Assembly (NCBI GenBank): GCA_038210375.1 | Contig: JBBQWT010000007.1 | Span: 1-64,000 of the forward strand | Direction of reading: 5' to 3' | DNA from: JBBQWT01 sp038210375 | GTDB taxonomy: Bacteria > Acidobacteriota > Terriglobia > Terriglobales > Acidobacteriaceae | Length of the DNA stretch: 64,000 bases | Shown: piece by piece, positions 22,901 to 31,355 of the stretch | Numbering within the stretch: the first letter of the stretch is position 1 | Layout: each line of letters begins with the position of its first letter | The notes under the pieces: generated by a model | What the model was told of the DNA's origin: nothing | The model's input: only the letters and a program-made list of their open reading frames with translations | Databases searched by the model: none | Translations under genes and position numbers: made by a program

Positions 22901-23098
22901 GGCCTTGCGGTTTGCAACTGGAAGTGAACCTAGTGCAACTTTTATTTGCCGCGCAAAATGACGCGATAGATAGGTAGGATAGTCGCTCTCTTCGAGGTCA
23001 GCTATCTCCGCTTCGAGGGGGCGAAACTCGGCTGCGGTAAGTAACTGTCGCACCTTACCAGTGATTAACTGATCGTAAATTCCTTTTTTCAGTTCCAT
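19994..23098 (-). CDS. PLD-nuclease / SF2 helicase fusion (DUF3427-type), possible defence protein
   Basis: 1034 residues. An N-terminal phospholipase-D-like domain (~115-275) has a single HxK motif (His211, Lys213) and SANVSG. A superfamily 2 helicase follows: Walker A APTGTGKT (~339-346), VVIDEAHHV, LLGLTATPER and the arginine-finger region FGRGLRLDTGK. The C-terminal ~350 residues match the DUF3427-type tail. In this architecture the PLD half is a candidate nuclease and the helicase an ATP-driven translocase. A role in DNA restriction or repair is inference. It stands alone, with AT-richer codon use than its neighbours and a dispersed repeat just downstream, which fits horizontal acquisition. 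Confidence 0.88.
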   Translation of the reverse strand: MELKKGIYDQLITGKVRQLLTAAEFRPLEAEIADLEESDYPTYLSRHFARQIKVALGSLPVANRKAKQIELVNGLLATLAVQNEEESERVEDPGKILQAIYSPPKPPLRPAFPLTSSGLIINARDEPRLGGELEKELRTADRVLMLVSFIQWRGLQRLKAAFEDLARAGTPVRVLTTTYMGASDLEALRALVAFENVELKISMDGRRRRLHAKAWLFERSNGFSTAYVGSANVSGPALEDGIEWTVKLSEVETPHVLLKFQGAFESLWAEEEFELFPRGDEGFEARVSRALDAARGGTLSTSMPIKFFDLRPHPYQQATLDQLEAERLDRGFWRNLVVAPTGTGKTILAAFDYKRQIPSTGVRPRLLFLAHRRELLEQGRDTFRHVLRDENFGQILADGREVDSYEFLFSTVHSFRTKNLIHSLTSDYWDFVVIDEAHHVTAESYLDAVSKLKPRILLGLTATPERMDGQSILPWFDNRIADEMRLWHAIERQYLVPFDYYGIHDGTDLTGITWSRGSYSKADLEIYYVHNVRRAELVISEFRAIYGNCHQARCLGFCVSIAHAVFMARMFTDAGIPSEALTGETPDDVRTGSTQRLRRREINVLFTVDLFNEGVDIPEVDCLLFLRPTESATIFIQQFGRGLRLDTGKQNCLVLDFIGNQRREFRFDMRLQVLLGGTRKNVIQQLEDGITSLPGNCYFRLDRESQKQILANLRERLTANQSRLVQELRVLALELGRTPTLREFLHETQYELHDVYKTNRSWTSLLQEAQLLDALPSAEDLLVSSRFRNILHIDSIRRLKFYRDAVASGLGPEQRENLLNNRMALMLSRSLFREQTVETRDSLTGVNHIQESPILKSEFFELVECLEDSIPEHVEESPYVPGLPLFMHRRYTRDEILVATGYQTLDNVRSSREGLLRLPDQTRELLFVTLDKSEKHFSPTTRYEDFAVSRTRFHWQSQSTTGENTQTGLRYRNQRENGWDFVLFVREKRGNPYVFLGPLRFVSYQGGRPMSIYWDLITPMPAWFFEICASLKAA

Positions 23099-23368
23099 TA
23101 ATATGCAGCGGGTTACTCAGTCCTACGAACTTCAGTCGACAAAACTTCCCTCTTTTAGCTCTGCAACACTATAGTCGCGGGCGCAGCCTCTTGTGGCAAA
23201 AACGTCCTGACGAAGTGAAGGTCGTCGAACAAGAAATTTTTCACATGCGGGCGGGACCCGACTCCAAATGGCGAATGCGTAAGGTTCCAGCGAAACTTTC
23301 CTCCCCGCAGAGTGTTCTCAATGATGTCGCCTGCAAGGCGCCAAAATCTCTTGATCAGAGGAGCGAAC

Positions 23369-23653
23369 ATGAAGAAAACTATGTCATCACTGTTGACCGC
23401 GATGGCACTGAGCGGCGCCTTGATGGTTCCGGCCCAGGGCTTTGCGCAAACCAGGAATGACGGTGGAATGAACGAGCGCCGCGAGCACAACGAGCGGCAT
23501 CCTCAGATTCGCGCTGCCATTAAGTCGTTGGAACGCGCCAAGAATGACTTGCAGCGCGCCAGTCACGACTTTGGCGGCCATCGCGAGGCATTGGAAGCCT
23601 GCAACAACGCGATCGAGAAACTGAAACTTGCCCTGCAGTATGACAAGAAATAA
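23369..23653 (+). CDS. small exported helical protein, unknown
   Basis: 94 residues from ATG 23369, chosen because AGAGGAG lies just upstream and a signal peptide starts there (cleavage near GFAQ). The mature part is a charged two-helix protein (HPQIRAAIKSLERAKNDL, then EALEACNNAIEKLKLAL). No domain name can be given with confidence. It is flanked by the PLD-helicase (divergent) and the GH13 gene (convergent). Confidence 0.75.
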   Translation: MKKTMSSLLTAMALSGALMVPAQGFAQTRNDGGMNERREHNERHPQIRAAIKSLERAKNDLQRASHDFGGHREALEACNNAIEKLKLALQYDKK

Positions 23654-23697
23654 CCCTGACTTCTCGGGGGCGCGGAGAGGTTCATCCGCGCCCTTAC

Positions 23698-26298
23698 TCA
23701 ATACTGCCAGTTCACCGTAACTGAGCCCACTCCGCCCGACGGAACGATAAAAGAGTGGGCTGCACCGTTTTCCGGCGTGACCGTTCCGTCGGCGGCGATT
23801 TTCACCAACCTGAATTGAATGGTCGCGCCCGCAGGAACCGATGCGTCGATCAGCCACGTTGGAGGATTGGGCGCCAGCATCGGCCCCACCGCCGCATCAC
23901 GCGTGGTGGCTCCCGCCCCTAGCTCGAGGACATCTCCAGTGAGGAAGACTGCCTCGCCCGCTGCGGTGGGGGGAGCGTTATTCACCGTAAAGGTCGTGGG
24001 AACCAGCGGCCCGGTTAGCACGGTGAACGGCGCAAGATTCGACATCGCGCCGCCGCTGGTCACAACCTGAATGCTGTACCGGCCGGGAGTGACCCGCGGC
24101 GCCGTAAAAGTAATCGTGCTATCGGACCACGAATTGACGACCGCCGCCGCGCTACCCACCAGCACCTTGCCGGCCGCGCTGCCAAACCCCTGCCCGGATG
24201 CGGTGACGCCAATTCCTGCTTGTCCCAGCAGCGGCCCCACCGAGCCAATTTGCGGCCCACTGGCCGCCGGCGATAACTGCCACACCGCGACGGTATGCGC
24301 GGGCAGTGTAAATGCCGGGACCGGGTTGTTGCCGCCTGCTCCACTCCCCACCGTAATGCCCAGCCCGCCCATCAGGCCGTTGAGATAATCGGGATAGCTA
24401 CCCGCGGGCAGCGCCGTGAACAAGCCCGTGATGCTGTAGTTTGCAGTCTCGCTCTTGTTGACGGCCACCAGCGCCACCGAAGCCCCAAACTGGCGTTCCA
24501 GAATGTACACGTCGCTGTTGATCCAGCGTTGTTGCGAGCCGCCGTACGCCAATGCGGGATTCGTCTGGCGCAGGGCCGCCATGCGGTTCACCAGGGTGTA
24601 TGCCCGCGTCTGCGTATCGAACTGCGACATCCAGATGCGGTTATACGGATCAGTGCCGCCGTTGGTGTCATTGTGCAGGTATTGCTCGTCCCCATACAAC
24701 ACTACGGGAATGCCGCGGCAGGCCAGCAGCAGGACCAGCGCTTCGTTTAACCGGTTCTGATTGTTATTCACGCTCAGCAATCGCGGGATGTCATGATTGT
24801 CGACGAAGGTCACCAGGTCGTTGGGCGAAGCGAAATCGCTGTTCTCCCGGGTGATGGTGTTATCAATTTCATGGAAGTCGCCGTTGCTCGCGAAAACATC
24901 GCGCATGGCATTGGCCAGCGGAAAATCAAGCAGCGACATTCCGCTGTGATTGGCGAACTTATGCGAATCGAAATACAGTGCTTCGCCGGTCCCGCCTTGA
25001 AACCATTCCCCAAAAACAAAAGATGGCCCGGCGCTGTAAGCCGAGTTCGCCAGACTGTACTCCCACCCCCAATTGGCATGCTTGACCGCGTCGATGCGGA
25101 AGGCGTCCACCCCATGACCCATGAACTGGCGCAGCGAATCTTTTAAATACTTGTCGATCGTGGGGTTGTCCTGATTCAGGTCGGCGAGGTCAAACAGCGT
25201 GAAATATTGCAACTGGTACGAGTCGTTGAAGTTGCTGATGCTCGGGTTGTGATGAAAATAAAGATTCGGGTCGGCATTAAACTTTCCCACCAGCGTGCCG
25301 GCATCGTAAAGCGCACCAATTTCACCGATGTCATTCTGGTTGGAATGATTGGGAGTAAAATCCACGATCACCCTGATTCCGTTAGCATGCGCCGCGGCCA
25401 CCATGCTGTCGAAGGCCGCCCAGCTATTACTCGCGTCGCCGAAATGCTCTTCAATGCGCTTCATGTCCCGCGCCCAGTACCCGTGAAACGGTGCGTTGGG
25501 AGTGCCCACGTTAATGTTGTCCGCGGGCGGCGAAATCCAGATGGCGGTGATTCCCATGCCTGCCAGGTACGCGATCTTCTGCTGGATTCCGGCAAAGTCC
25601 CCGCCCCAATACATCTGGTAATTCGTGCGGGAAGCATCGAACAGGCCTTTGCTCTGGGCGGGATCATTGTTGGCCGCATCACCATCAAAGAAGCGGTCGG
25701 TAACGATCTGGTAGATGACTTGCTGCTTGAAATTACCGGTAGCGGCCGCGATGGGCGCTCCGCTTACCGTAAGGTTGACGGTCGCGGAGCTCGATAGAAG
25801 CCCGCTGCTGCCTGAAAAGGTGATGGGGTAATTGCCGCGCGGAACCGATGGGCCCACCGCAAATGAAATGACCTGGGTCCCTCCCGCCGCGATAGAAAAG
25901 CTGGAAGCCGGAGATGTTGTAACCCCGGCGGGCAATCCCGCGACGCTGACCGTAATGGTTCCGTTGAAAACCGAGCCGGGAGAGCTGTTGGTCGCAGTGG
26001 CGTTCAACGTGACCGGGGCCGCCGAAGAAGTCTGTGCCACCAGCAAGGAGCCTGGCGTAGCCGACAGCGCGAAACCAGGCGGGGGAGGAGCTGCCACCGG
26101 CGGCGGAGCCGGCGCAGCCATCACCCCCCCGCTTCCACAACCAGCCACGATTAACAGCAGTGCGGGCAGAAAGGGCGCGAGCCATCCCCGCCCGCGCTTT
26201 CGCGCGACGCCGTGGCCGCTCGTTTCCCTGAAGAATATCCCTGTCATCAAGCCAAAGAGTATCACCGAACCGGATTCCCTCGACCGCCCAAGCCGCAC
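23698..26298 (-). CDS. secreted GH13 alpha-amylase/cyclodextrin glucanotransferase-like lipoprotein
   Basis: 866 residues. A lipobox (LIVAGC, Cys54) and Ala/Pro-rich linker lead to an Ig-like domain (~77-180). The GH13 catalytic barrel follows with VIVDFTPNHSN (309-319), nucleophile Asp403 (DAFRIDAVKH), acid/base Glu431 (FGEWF) and Asp503 (VDNHD). An IPT/TIG domain and a CBM20-like starch-binding domain end the protein. That order (A/B/C, IPT, CBM20) is that of CGTases and maltogenic amylases, so the likely role is extracellular starch or glycogen breakdown. The listed start is a GTG; ATG 26247 is an alternative. The N-terminal Ig-like domain is an addition to the usual architecture. Confidence 0.92.
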   Translation of the reverse strand: MRLGRSRESGSVILFGLMTGIFFRETSGHGVARKRGRGWLAPFLPALLLIVAGCGSGGVMAAPAPPPVAAPPPPGFALSATPGSLLVAQTSSAAPVTLNATATNSSPGSVFNGTITVSVAGLPAGVTTSPASSFSIAAGGTQVISFAVGPSVPRGNYPITFSGSSGLLSSSATVNLTVSGAPIAAATGNFKQQVIYQIVTDRFFDGDAANNDPAQSKGLFDASRTNYQMYWGGDFAGIQQKIAYLAGMGITAIWISPPADNINVGTPNAPFHGYWARDMKRIEEHFGDASNSWAAFDSMVAAAHANGIRVIVDFTPNHSNQNDIGEIGALYDAGTLVGKFNADPNLYFHHNPSISNFNDSYQLQYFTLFDLADLNQDNPTIDKYLKDSLRQFMGHGVDAFRIDAVKHANWGWEYSLANSAYSAGPSFVFGEWFQGGTGEALYFDSHKFANHSGMSLLDFPLANAMRDVFASNGDFHEIDNTITRENSDFASPNDLVTFVDNHDIPRLLSVNNNQNRLNEALVLLLACRGIPVVLYGDEQYLHNDTNGGTDPYNRIWMSQFDTQTRAYTLVNRMAALRQTNPALAYGGSQQRWINSDVYILERQFGASVALVAVNKSETANYSITGLFTALPAGSYPDYLNGLMGGLGITVGSGAGGNNPVPAFTLPAHTVAVWQLSPAASGPQIGSVGPLLGQAGIGVTASGQGFGSAAGKVLVGSAAAVVNSWSDSTITFTAPRVTPGRYSIQVVTSGGAMSNLAPFTVLTGPLVPTTFTVNNAPPTAAGEAVFLTGDVLELGAGATTRDAAVGPMLAPNPPTWLIDASVPAGATIQFRLVKIAADGTVTPENGAAHSFIVPSGGVGSVTVNWQY

Positions 26299-26318
26299 TT
26301 TGAATTACAAGAATCAAT

Positions 26319-26372
26319 GTCATCTCGACCGGAGACCGCGAGCTTTTGCGCGGCATAGTGGAGAGAACTGGG
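26319..26372 (+). repeat. dispersed intergenic repeat, family 2, copy 1
   Basis: Starts GTCATCTCGACCGGAGACC, then GCGAGC-TTTTGCGCGGC and ATAGTGGAGAGAAC. Two inverted, better-matching copies lie in tandem at 38560-38750 and a partial inverted one near 52110-52138. Confidence 0.75.
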
Positions 26373-26489
26373 GGTAGGGTTTGATTGTTGCTTAAGCCAG
26401 GAGCCTAGCGAGATCCACTGACTTTTTAAATGGGGCTCGTGAATTGCCCAGGCGAACTGTTTCACTCTCAAAGCGAAAGCCACGACCGC

Positions 26490-28508
26490 TCAACTCACAT
26501 ACCCACTACGCACAAATTCCGCCTCATGCACCCGCGCCGGCACTTTTCCCAATAGGATTTTTACCCACTGCACCGCGGCATTGCCGACGCACGTGACTAC
26601 TAGAGTCACCAGGAACATCATCACCACCGCATCCAGCCGGTCGTTAAAGATCAATTGCCGCGCCGAAGGGTCGAGCCCGTTAGCATGCGCCAGAAACCCT
26701 ATGCGCGGGTTGGAGCTGAACACTTTTTCAAACGCGCCGGTGAAAGTCACCGCCAGCAGCCAGACCAGCGGCATGAGGGTCACGAAGATGTAGCGCGCCT
26801 TGTTCATCTTGAACAGTATGGTCGTGGCTACACACAGCGCCACCGTCGCCAGCAACTGGTTGGCGATGCCGAACAACGGCCATAGCGAATTGATTCCGCC
26901 CAGCGGATCGCGAACCCCCTGCCACAGAAAATATCCCCAGCCCGCCACCATCAATGCGCTGGTCGCCAGCACGCTGGGGTACCAACCCGTCCGGCCCAGG
27001 GGTTTCCACAAGTGGCCGAGGCAGTCTTGCAGCATGAAGCGGCCCACGCGCGTGCCCGCGTCCAGAATGGTAAGGATGAACAACGCCTCGAACATGATCG
27101 CGAAGTGGTACCAGATGCCCATCAGCGAGGGGACGCCCAGCGTCCGCGAAAAAATGTGGGCCATGCCCACGGCAAACGCTGGAGCACCGCCGGTGCGATT
27201 CAGCAGGGTTTTTTCGCCCACCGCGGTAGCCAGGGCGCCGATATCCGCGGCAGAAACGGGAAATCCCCACGATGAAATCGTGGCGGCGGCGACGGCCGGC
27301 GACTGGCCTACGATGCCGGCTGGGCTATTGATGGCAAAATAAACTCCTGGCTGAATCACGCAGGCAGCGATCAGCGCCATGATAGCGACAAAGGATTCGG
27401 TGGCCATCGCGCCATAACCCACCATGCGGGTCTCGCTTTCGCGCGAGATCAATTTGGGAGTGGTGCCGCTGGAAATTAACGCGTGAAAACCGCTCACCGC
27501 ACCGCACGCGATGGTGATGAATACAAAGGGAAAAATCTTTCCGGCAAATACCGGGCCGGTCCCATCCACAAAACGAGTCAGCGCCGGCATCTGCAACGCC
27601 GGCCGAAGAACGATGATTCCCAGGGCCAAAGCGGCAATCGTTCCCAGCTTTACGAACGTGCTCAAGTAATCGCGCGGGGCCAGCAGCAGCCATACCGGCA
27701 GCGCCGACGCGGCAAACCCATAAATAATGATGATCACCGCCAGGGTGGACGCGCTGAAGGTGAACCAGCCTGACCACACCGGCGAATTTGAAACCCACTG
27801 CCCCGCAAATATCGATACCAGCAATAATGCAAAGCCGATCACCGACGTCTCCAGCACTTTGCCTGGCCGGATGCGCCGCATGTAAACCCCCATCAGCATC
27901 GCAATGGGAAACGTCATGGCGATGGTGAACGTTCCCCACGGGCTGGATTTCAAGGCGTTGACCACGATCAACGCGGTCACTCCCAGCAGGATGGTGATAA
28001 TGCTGATCACGGCGACGAAGGCCACGAACCCGCCAACCCTGCCAACCTCGTCGCGCGCCATTTGTCCCAGCGATTTTCCGTCGCGCCGTACCGAAAACAA
28101 CAGGATGACGAAATCCTGCACGCATCCCGCCAGCACGGCGCCAATCAATATCCAGAGCGTGCCCGGCAGGTAGCCGAACTGGGCCGCCAGCACCGGACCG
28201 ATCAGCGGCCCCGGCCCGGCAATGGCGGCAAAGTGGTGACCGAACACCACCCATTTATTGGAGGGGACAAAGTCGCGGCCATCCTCGAGGCGCTCCGCAG
28301 GCGTGGCCCGCAGATCGTCGAGGGCCAGCAATTTCGCGGCAATGAATGAGCTATAAAAGCGATATCCCAGCGAGTAGGTGCACAACGCGGCAATCACGAA
28401 CCAGATGGCGTTAATGGTCTCAGAACGCCGCAGAGCGATCGTGGCAATCGCGGCAGCGCCCAGAAGAGCGACCCCTACCCAGGCGAGGTTTCGGCTAAAC
28501 CGAGACAT
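26490..28508 (-). CDS. cstA: carbon starvation protein A (peptide/pyruvate transporter family)
   Basis: 672 residues and many membrane helices. The CstA hallmark LGYRFYSSFIA lies near the N-terminus, followed by NKWVVFGHHFAAIAGPGPL. CstA-family proteins import peptides or pyruvate, typically under carbon limitation. Length fits the family (~690). It is convergent with nothing close; panE lies 47 bases upstream on the same strand and could share a transcript. Confidence 0.94.
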   Translation of the reverse strand: MSRFSRNLAWVGVALLGAAAIATIALRRSETINAIWFVIAALCTYSLGYRFYSSFIAAKLLALDDLRATPAERLEDGRDFVPSNKWVVFGHHFAAIAGPGPLIGPVLAAQFGYLPGTLWILIGAVLAGCVQDFVILLFSVRRDGKSLGQMARDEVGRVGGFVAFVAVISIITILLGVTALIVVNALKSSPWGTFTIAMTFPIAMLMGVYMRRIRPGKVLETSVIGFALLLVSIFAGQWVSNSPVWSGWFTFSASTLAVIIIIYGFAASALPVWLLLAPRDYLSTFVKLGTIAALALGIIVLRPALQMPALTRFVDGTGPVFAGKIFPFVFITIACGAVSGFHALISSGTTPKLISRESETRMVGYGAMATESFVAIMALIAACVIQPGVYFAINSPAGIVGQSPAVAAATISSWGFPVSAADIGALATAVGEKTLLNRTGGAPAFAVGMAHIFSRTLGVPSLMGIWYHFAIMFEALFILTILDAGTRVGRFMLQDCLGHLWKPLGRTGWYPSVLATSALMVAGWGYFLWQGVRDPLGGINSLWPLFGIANQLLATVALCVATTILFKMNKARYIFVTLMPLVWLLAVTFTGAFEKVFSSNPRIGFLAHANGLDPSARQLIFNDRLDAVVMMFLVTLVVTCVGNAAVQWVKILLGKVPARVHEAEFVRSGYVS

Positions 28509-28555
28509 GGTGACTCACAGTGTAACGGCAGAGTTGCAATCCAGAGCAAGCCAAA

Positions 28556-29485
28556 TCACTCTCCCCGCGCCCGCCGTTCCTGCAGAACCAGCGCCGCATA
28601 AATAAACTGGTGCACGGGCACCGCAACCTGTAGTCGCTTGGCGGTCTTGATTACCACACCGATGATGGCTTCCAGTTCCGACGGCCTCCCGTCGCGGATG
28701 TCCCGCTGCATCGATGACGTGGCCGAAGGGGGTAGCGAATCGACAAATTTCATGGCCTTCTCGGCCACATCGGCATCCAGGCGAATGCCGTTGGCGTGGG
28801 CGAGCAGGAAAATCTCTCCCATCGCGGATTTCAACATTTCACGGGACTCCTTATTCTCCCGCACTTCGCCGATGGCGGAGCGCGTAACCGCGCCCACGCC
28901 GCTCATGGCAGCGATGAACAATAATTTCTGCCACAACGCCGCGTCAAGATCATCGGTGAGTTCGACGCGAATGCGTGCCGAACGCAGTGCATCCGCGATC
29001 TCCGCCTCTCCTGCGAAGCCATCGGTGTTCTGCAGTTTTCCCATGACCACCGTAGGCTCCATGCCGGTGTGACGCACAACTCCCGGCCCCGACAGCGCGG
29101 CAATGATCCGGCAAACACCGCCCAGCACATGCTCCCTGCCCACCACTTCGGCAACCTGGGCAGGCGCCTCGATGCCATTCTGCAAAGTGAGAACCCGCGT
29201 CGCTGGACCTAGCAAAGGGAAGATGGCCCGCGCGCCTTCAACCACCTGCCAGGCCTTAACGCAAATAATGATGGCGCACATGGGGCCCAGATCGGCCACG
29301 CTGTCAGTCGCTTGCACTGGCCACACCCGGTAATTCCCCAGTGGACTCTCAAGCTGAAGCCCGTTCTCGCGGATGGCTCGCAGATTTTCCCCGCGCGCCA
29401 CGAAGGTCACGGCATGCCCGGCCTCAACCAGCCGCGCGCCAAAATATCCGCCCACTCCTCCCGTGCCATAGATAAGGAAATTCAT
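28556..29485 (-). CDS. panE: 2-dehydropantoate 2-reductase
   Basis: 309 residues. The N-terminal Rossmann motif GTGGVGGYFGARL binds NADPH; the C-terminal ApbA domain contains the conserved lysine region ALWQKLLF. It reduces ketopantoate to pantoate for coenzyme A synthesis. Some 2-dehydropantoate reductase homologues act on other 2-oxo acids, so the call is at family level. It precedes cstA on the same strand; no other pan genes are seen. Confidence 0.9.
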   Translation of the reverse strand: MNFLIYGTGGVGGYFGARLVEAGHAVTFVARGENLRAIRENGLQLESPLGNYRVWPVQATDSVADLGPMCAIIICVKAWQVVEGARAIFPLLGPATRVLTLQNGIEAPAQVAEVVGREHVLGGVCRIIAALSGPGVVRHTGMEPTVVMGKLQNTDGFAGEAEIADALRSARIRVELTDDLDAALWQKLLFIAAMSGVGAVTRSAIGEVRENKESREMLKSAMGEIFLLAHANGIRLDADVAEKAMKFVDSLPPSATSSMQRDIRDGRPSELEAIIGVVIKTAKRLQVAVPVHQFIYAALVLQERRARGE

Positions 29486-29633
29486 GAGTTTTTCGATAGC
29501 AATGAGAGCGGGATTCTACTCGACGATGATCGAGACTTACAAACGCAGCGCAATATATAAGCCCTAGCAGGAGGGCGTTGCAACCAATTGCAATGCCGGC
29601 GGCCGTGAATTAACCTGATAGCACCCACCCCAA

Positions 29634-29720
29634 GCCGGGATGGCGGAACTGGCAGACGCAGCGGACTCAAAATCCGCCGGGCTTCGGCCCTTGGGGGTTC
29701 GATTCCCCCTCCCGGCACCA
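29634..29720 (+). tRNA. tRNA-Leu(CAA)
   Basis: 87 nt. The acceptor arms GCCGGGA and TCCCGGC pair and the CCA end is encoded (29718-29720). The anticodon stem GCGGA/TCCGC encloses the loop CTCAAAA, giving anticodon CAA (reads UUG). A long variable arm, typical of leucine tRNAs, follows. It lies between panE (divergent) and an Ig-like lipoprotein gene. Confidence 0.95.
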
Positions 29721-29793
29721 ACCGCAGATGTTGACGTTTCCAGAACAGGTCGCGGCTTGTTTTATGATAAGGTTGCGCAAAGGGGGGACTCTT

Positions 29794-30129
29794 ATGTCCC
29801 GTACGCTGGCAGCTTTGTTGGTCTTGAGCTTAATTTCTGGTTGTGCGATGCACCCGGCGCGATTCGTTGTTGTGGGGCCAGCCAATCCTTCAGTCCAACG
29901 GGGCGCTACTGTGCAGTTTATGGTGACTTCCGCTTCCCTGGACGGCGCAAACCCCTGCACCCGTGTCGTTACGAATACCTGGACTTCTTCCAATACTGGG
30001 GTTGCCACGGTCGATAACCTGGGGCTCGCCACCACACTGGCCGCTGGAACGACGACCATTCAACTGACGGTCACCGACGGGGGCTGCAATCCGCCCGTCA
30101 CCGGCTCGACCACGATGACGGTCACTTAG
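29794..30129 (+). CDS. small Ig-like (Big2-type) lipoprotein
   Basis: 111 residues from ATG 29794, chosen for the AGGGGGG ribosome site six bases upstream; the frame runs 22 codons further up into the tRNA side. A lipoprotein signal peptide ends LISGC (Cys ~16). A single beta-rich domain follows with the Big2-like pattern NPSVQRGATVQFMVT, TWTSSNTGVATVD and GTTTIQLTVT. Probably an outer-membrane or surface lipoprotein. First gene after the tRNA-Leu. Confidence 0.75.
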   Translation: MSRTLAALLVLSLISGCAMHPARFVVVGPANPSVQRGATVQFMVTSASLDGANPCTRVVTNTWTSSNTGVATVDNLGLATTLAAGTTTIQLTVTDGGCNPPVTGSTTMTVT

Positions 30130-30351
30130 CACGAAGTAAAACAATCGTATCGCCAGCCTTCCGCGGCGGACACCGCTTATTACTCCGAGGCACGTTATTG
30201 CGTCCTTTACCAACCAAACCGCAAGACCATCACCATGAGAATCATCAGATAAATCTGGAACGCCAGTCAACGTGGCCAATTTATTACCAACGGAGCCGCA
30301 TGCCACTTCACACAACCTCCAAGGGGGAACACAGCTTATGTGGGGATATCG

Positions 30352-31209
30352 ATGAACATTAAACCCTTGGCGGATGCGGTGAACTATTTGACGCGCCGGG
30401 TGGATGAGCCTTATTCACGAAGATTTTCGCTGGATTACAGGGTTAGCGTCGTTAGTGGTGGAGAAAAAAAGTATTCCTATCGGAGACAGAGCTTGCGCGC
30501 TCACCATAACTCGGTGGCCCTGGCGGAACCTGGAGAAGTTCATGAGGGGGCACCGGTTGGAGATTTTTTCGACCTGAGGATGTTAAGTCTTACGCCCGAG
30601 ACCTTTGTGGCATACATTCCCGACGGCGACGGCGGGGTCGATACGTTGCCAACGTTCGCGAAGCCGGTGATCAATGATCTTCAGCTGAGCAGTCAATTGT
30701 GCACTTTGTTCGATGGGATGGACGGAGAATACGATGCAGCGTACCGCAAGCTCTACGTTGAAGAGGCGCTGCAGTCGATCATCGCAACCCTGACTCGATA
30801 CAGCACAAATCGCCGGGTTGAAGGTCCATTGACGCGGGAGCGATATGCGATTCGGAAATCGATAAGCGTGATTCATGACTCCTTCGACGAGACTTTGTCT
30901 CTCGATCAGCTCGCACGCGCGAGCGGTCTGCCGAAATACAGATTTCTTCGTGCCTTCCGGGTGGAGATGGGTCTGCCCCCTCATCGCTACCAACTGAACT
31001 TACGGGTTGAAAAGGCTAAGCGCATGATTGCTCTCGGAAAACCCCTCGCGCAGGTTGCGCTGGACAGTGGCTTTCATGATCAGAGCCACTTCCACCGGCA
31101 CTTTTCAGATGTGATCGGCCTGTCTCCAATGGCCTACCGGCGGGCAATCTCCTCTGCGAAGAAGATGCATGTCGACAGGCTTCGGCAAGCTGAATACCAG
31201 CCGGACTGA
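30352..31209 (+). CDS. AraC-family transcriptional regulator
   Basis: 285 residues. An N-terminal effector/oligomerisation part (~1-165) leads to the AraC DNA-binding domain with two helix-turn-helix units: LSLDQLARASGLPKYRFLRAF and ALDSGFHDQSHFHRHFSD, ending GLSPMAYRR. ATG 30352 was chosen because GGGG lies six bases upstream; a GTG four codons earlier is the alternative. The DJ-1/PfpI gene starts 146 bases downstream in the same direction and is a plausible target. Codon use is less GC-rich than the core genes. Confidence 0.88.
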   Translation: MNIKPLADAVNYLTRRVDEPYSRRFSLDYRVSVVSGGEKKYSYRRQSLRAHHNSVALAEPGEVHEGAPVGDFFDLRMLSLTPETFVAYIPDGDGGVDTLPTFAKPVINDLQLSSQLCTLFDGMDGEYDAAYRKLYVEEALQSIIATLTRYSTNRRVEGPLTRERYAIRKSISVIHDSFDETLSLDQLARASGLPKYRFLRAFRVEMGLPPHRYQLNLRVEKAKRMIALGKPLAQVALDSGFHDQSHFHRHFSDVIGLSPMAYRRAISSAKKMHVDRLRQAEYQPD

Positions 31210-31355
31210 AATGCTGGATTCGACAGAAGCTTTGCCACGCCGCGACTGAGACCTGCAAGAACGTACAAGACTCCCGCAAAGCCGAGCGGTAGTGTGCTTG
31301 AAGACCGTAGTCCGAGCCCAACATCTGCTGCGGAATTCAACCGAACGGGGCAACC

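Noticed and set aside
26262..26483. 73-codon minus-strand frame beside the GH13 gene
   Set aside because: It runs through a dispersed repeat and overlaps the GH13 start; no protein-like features.
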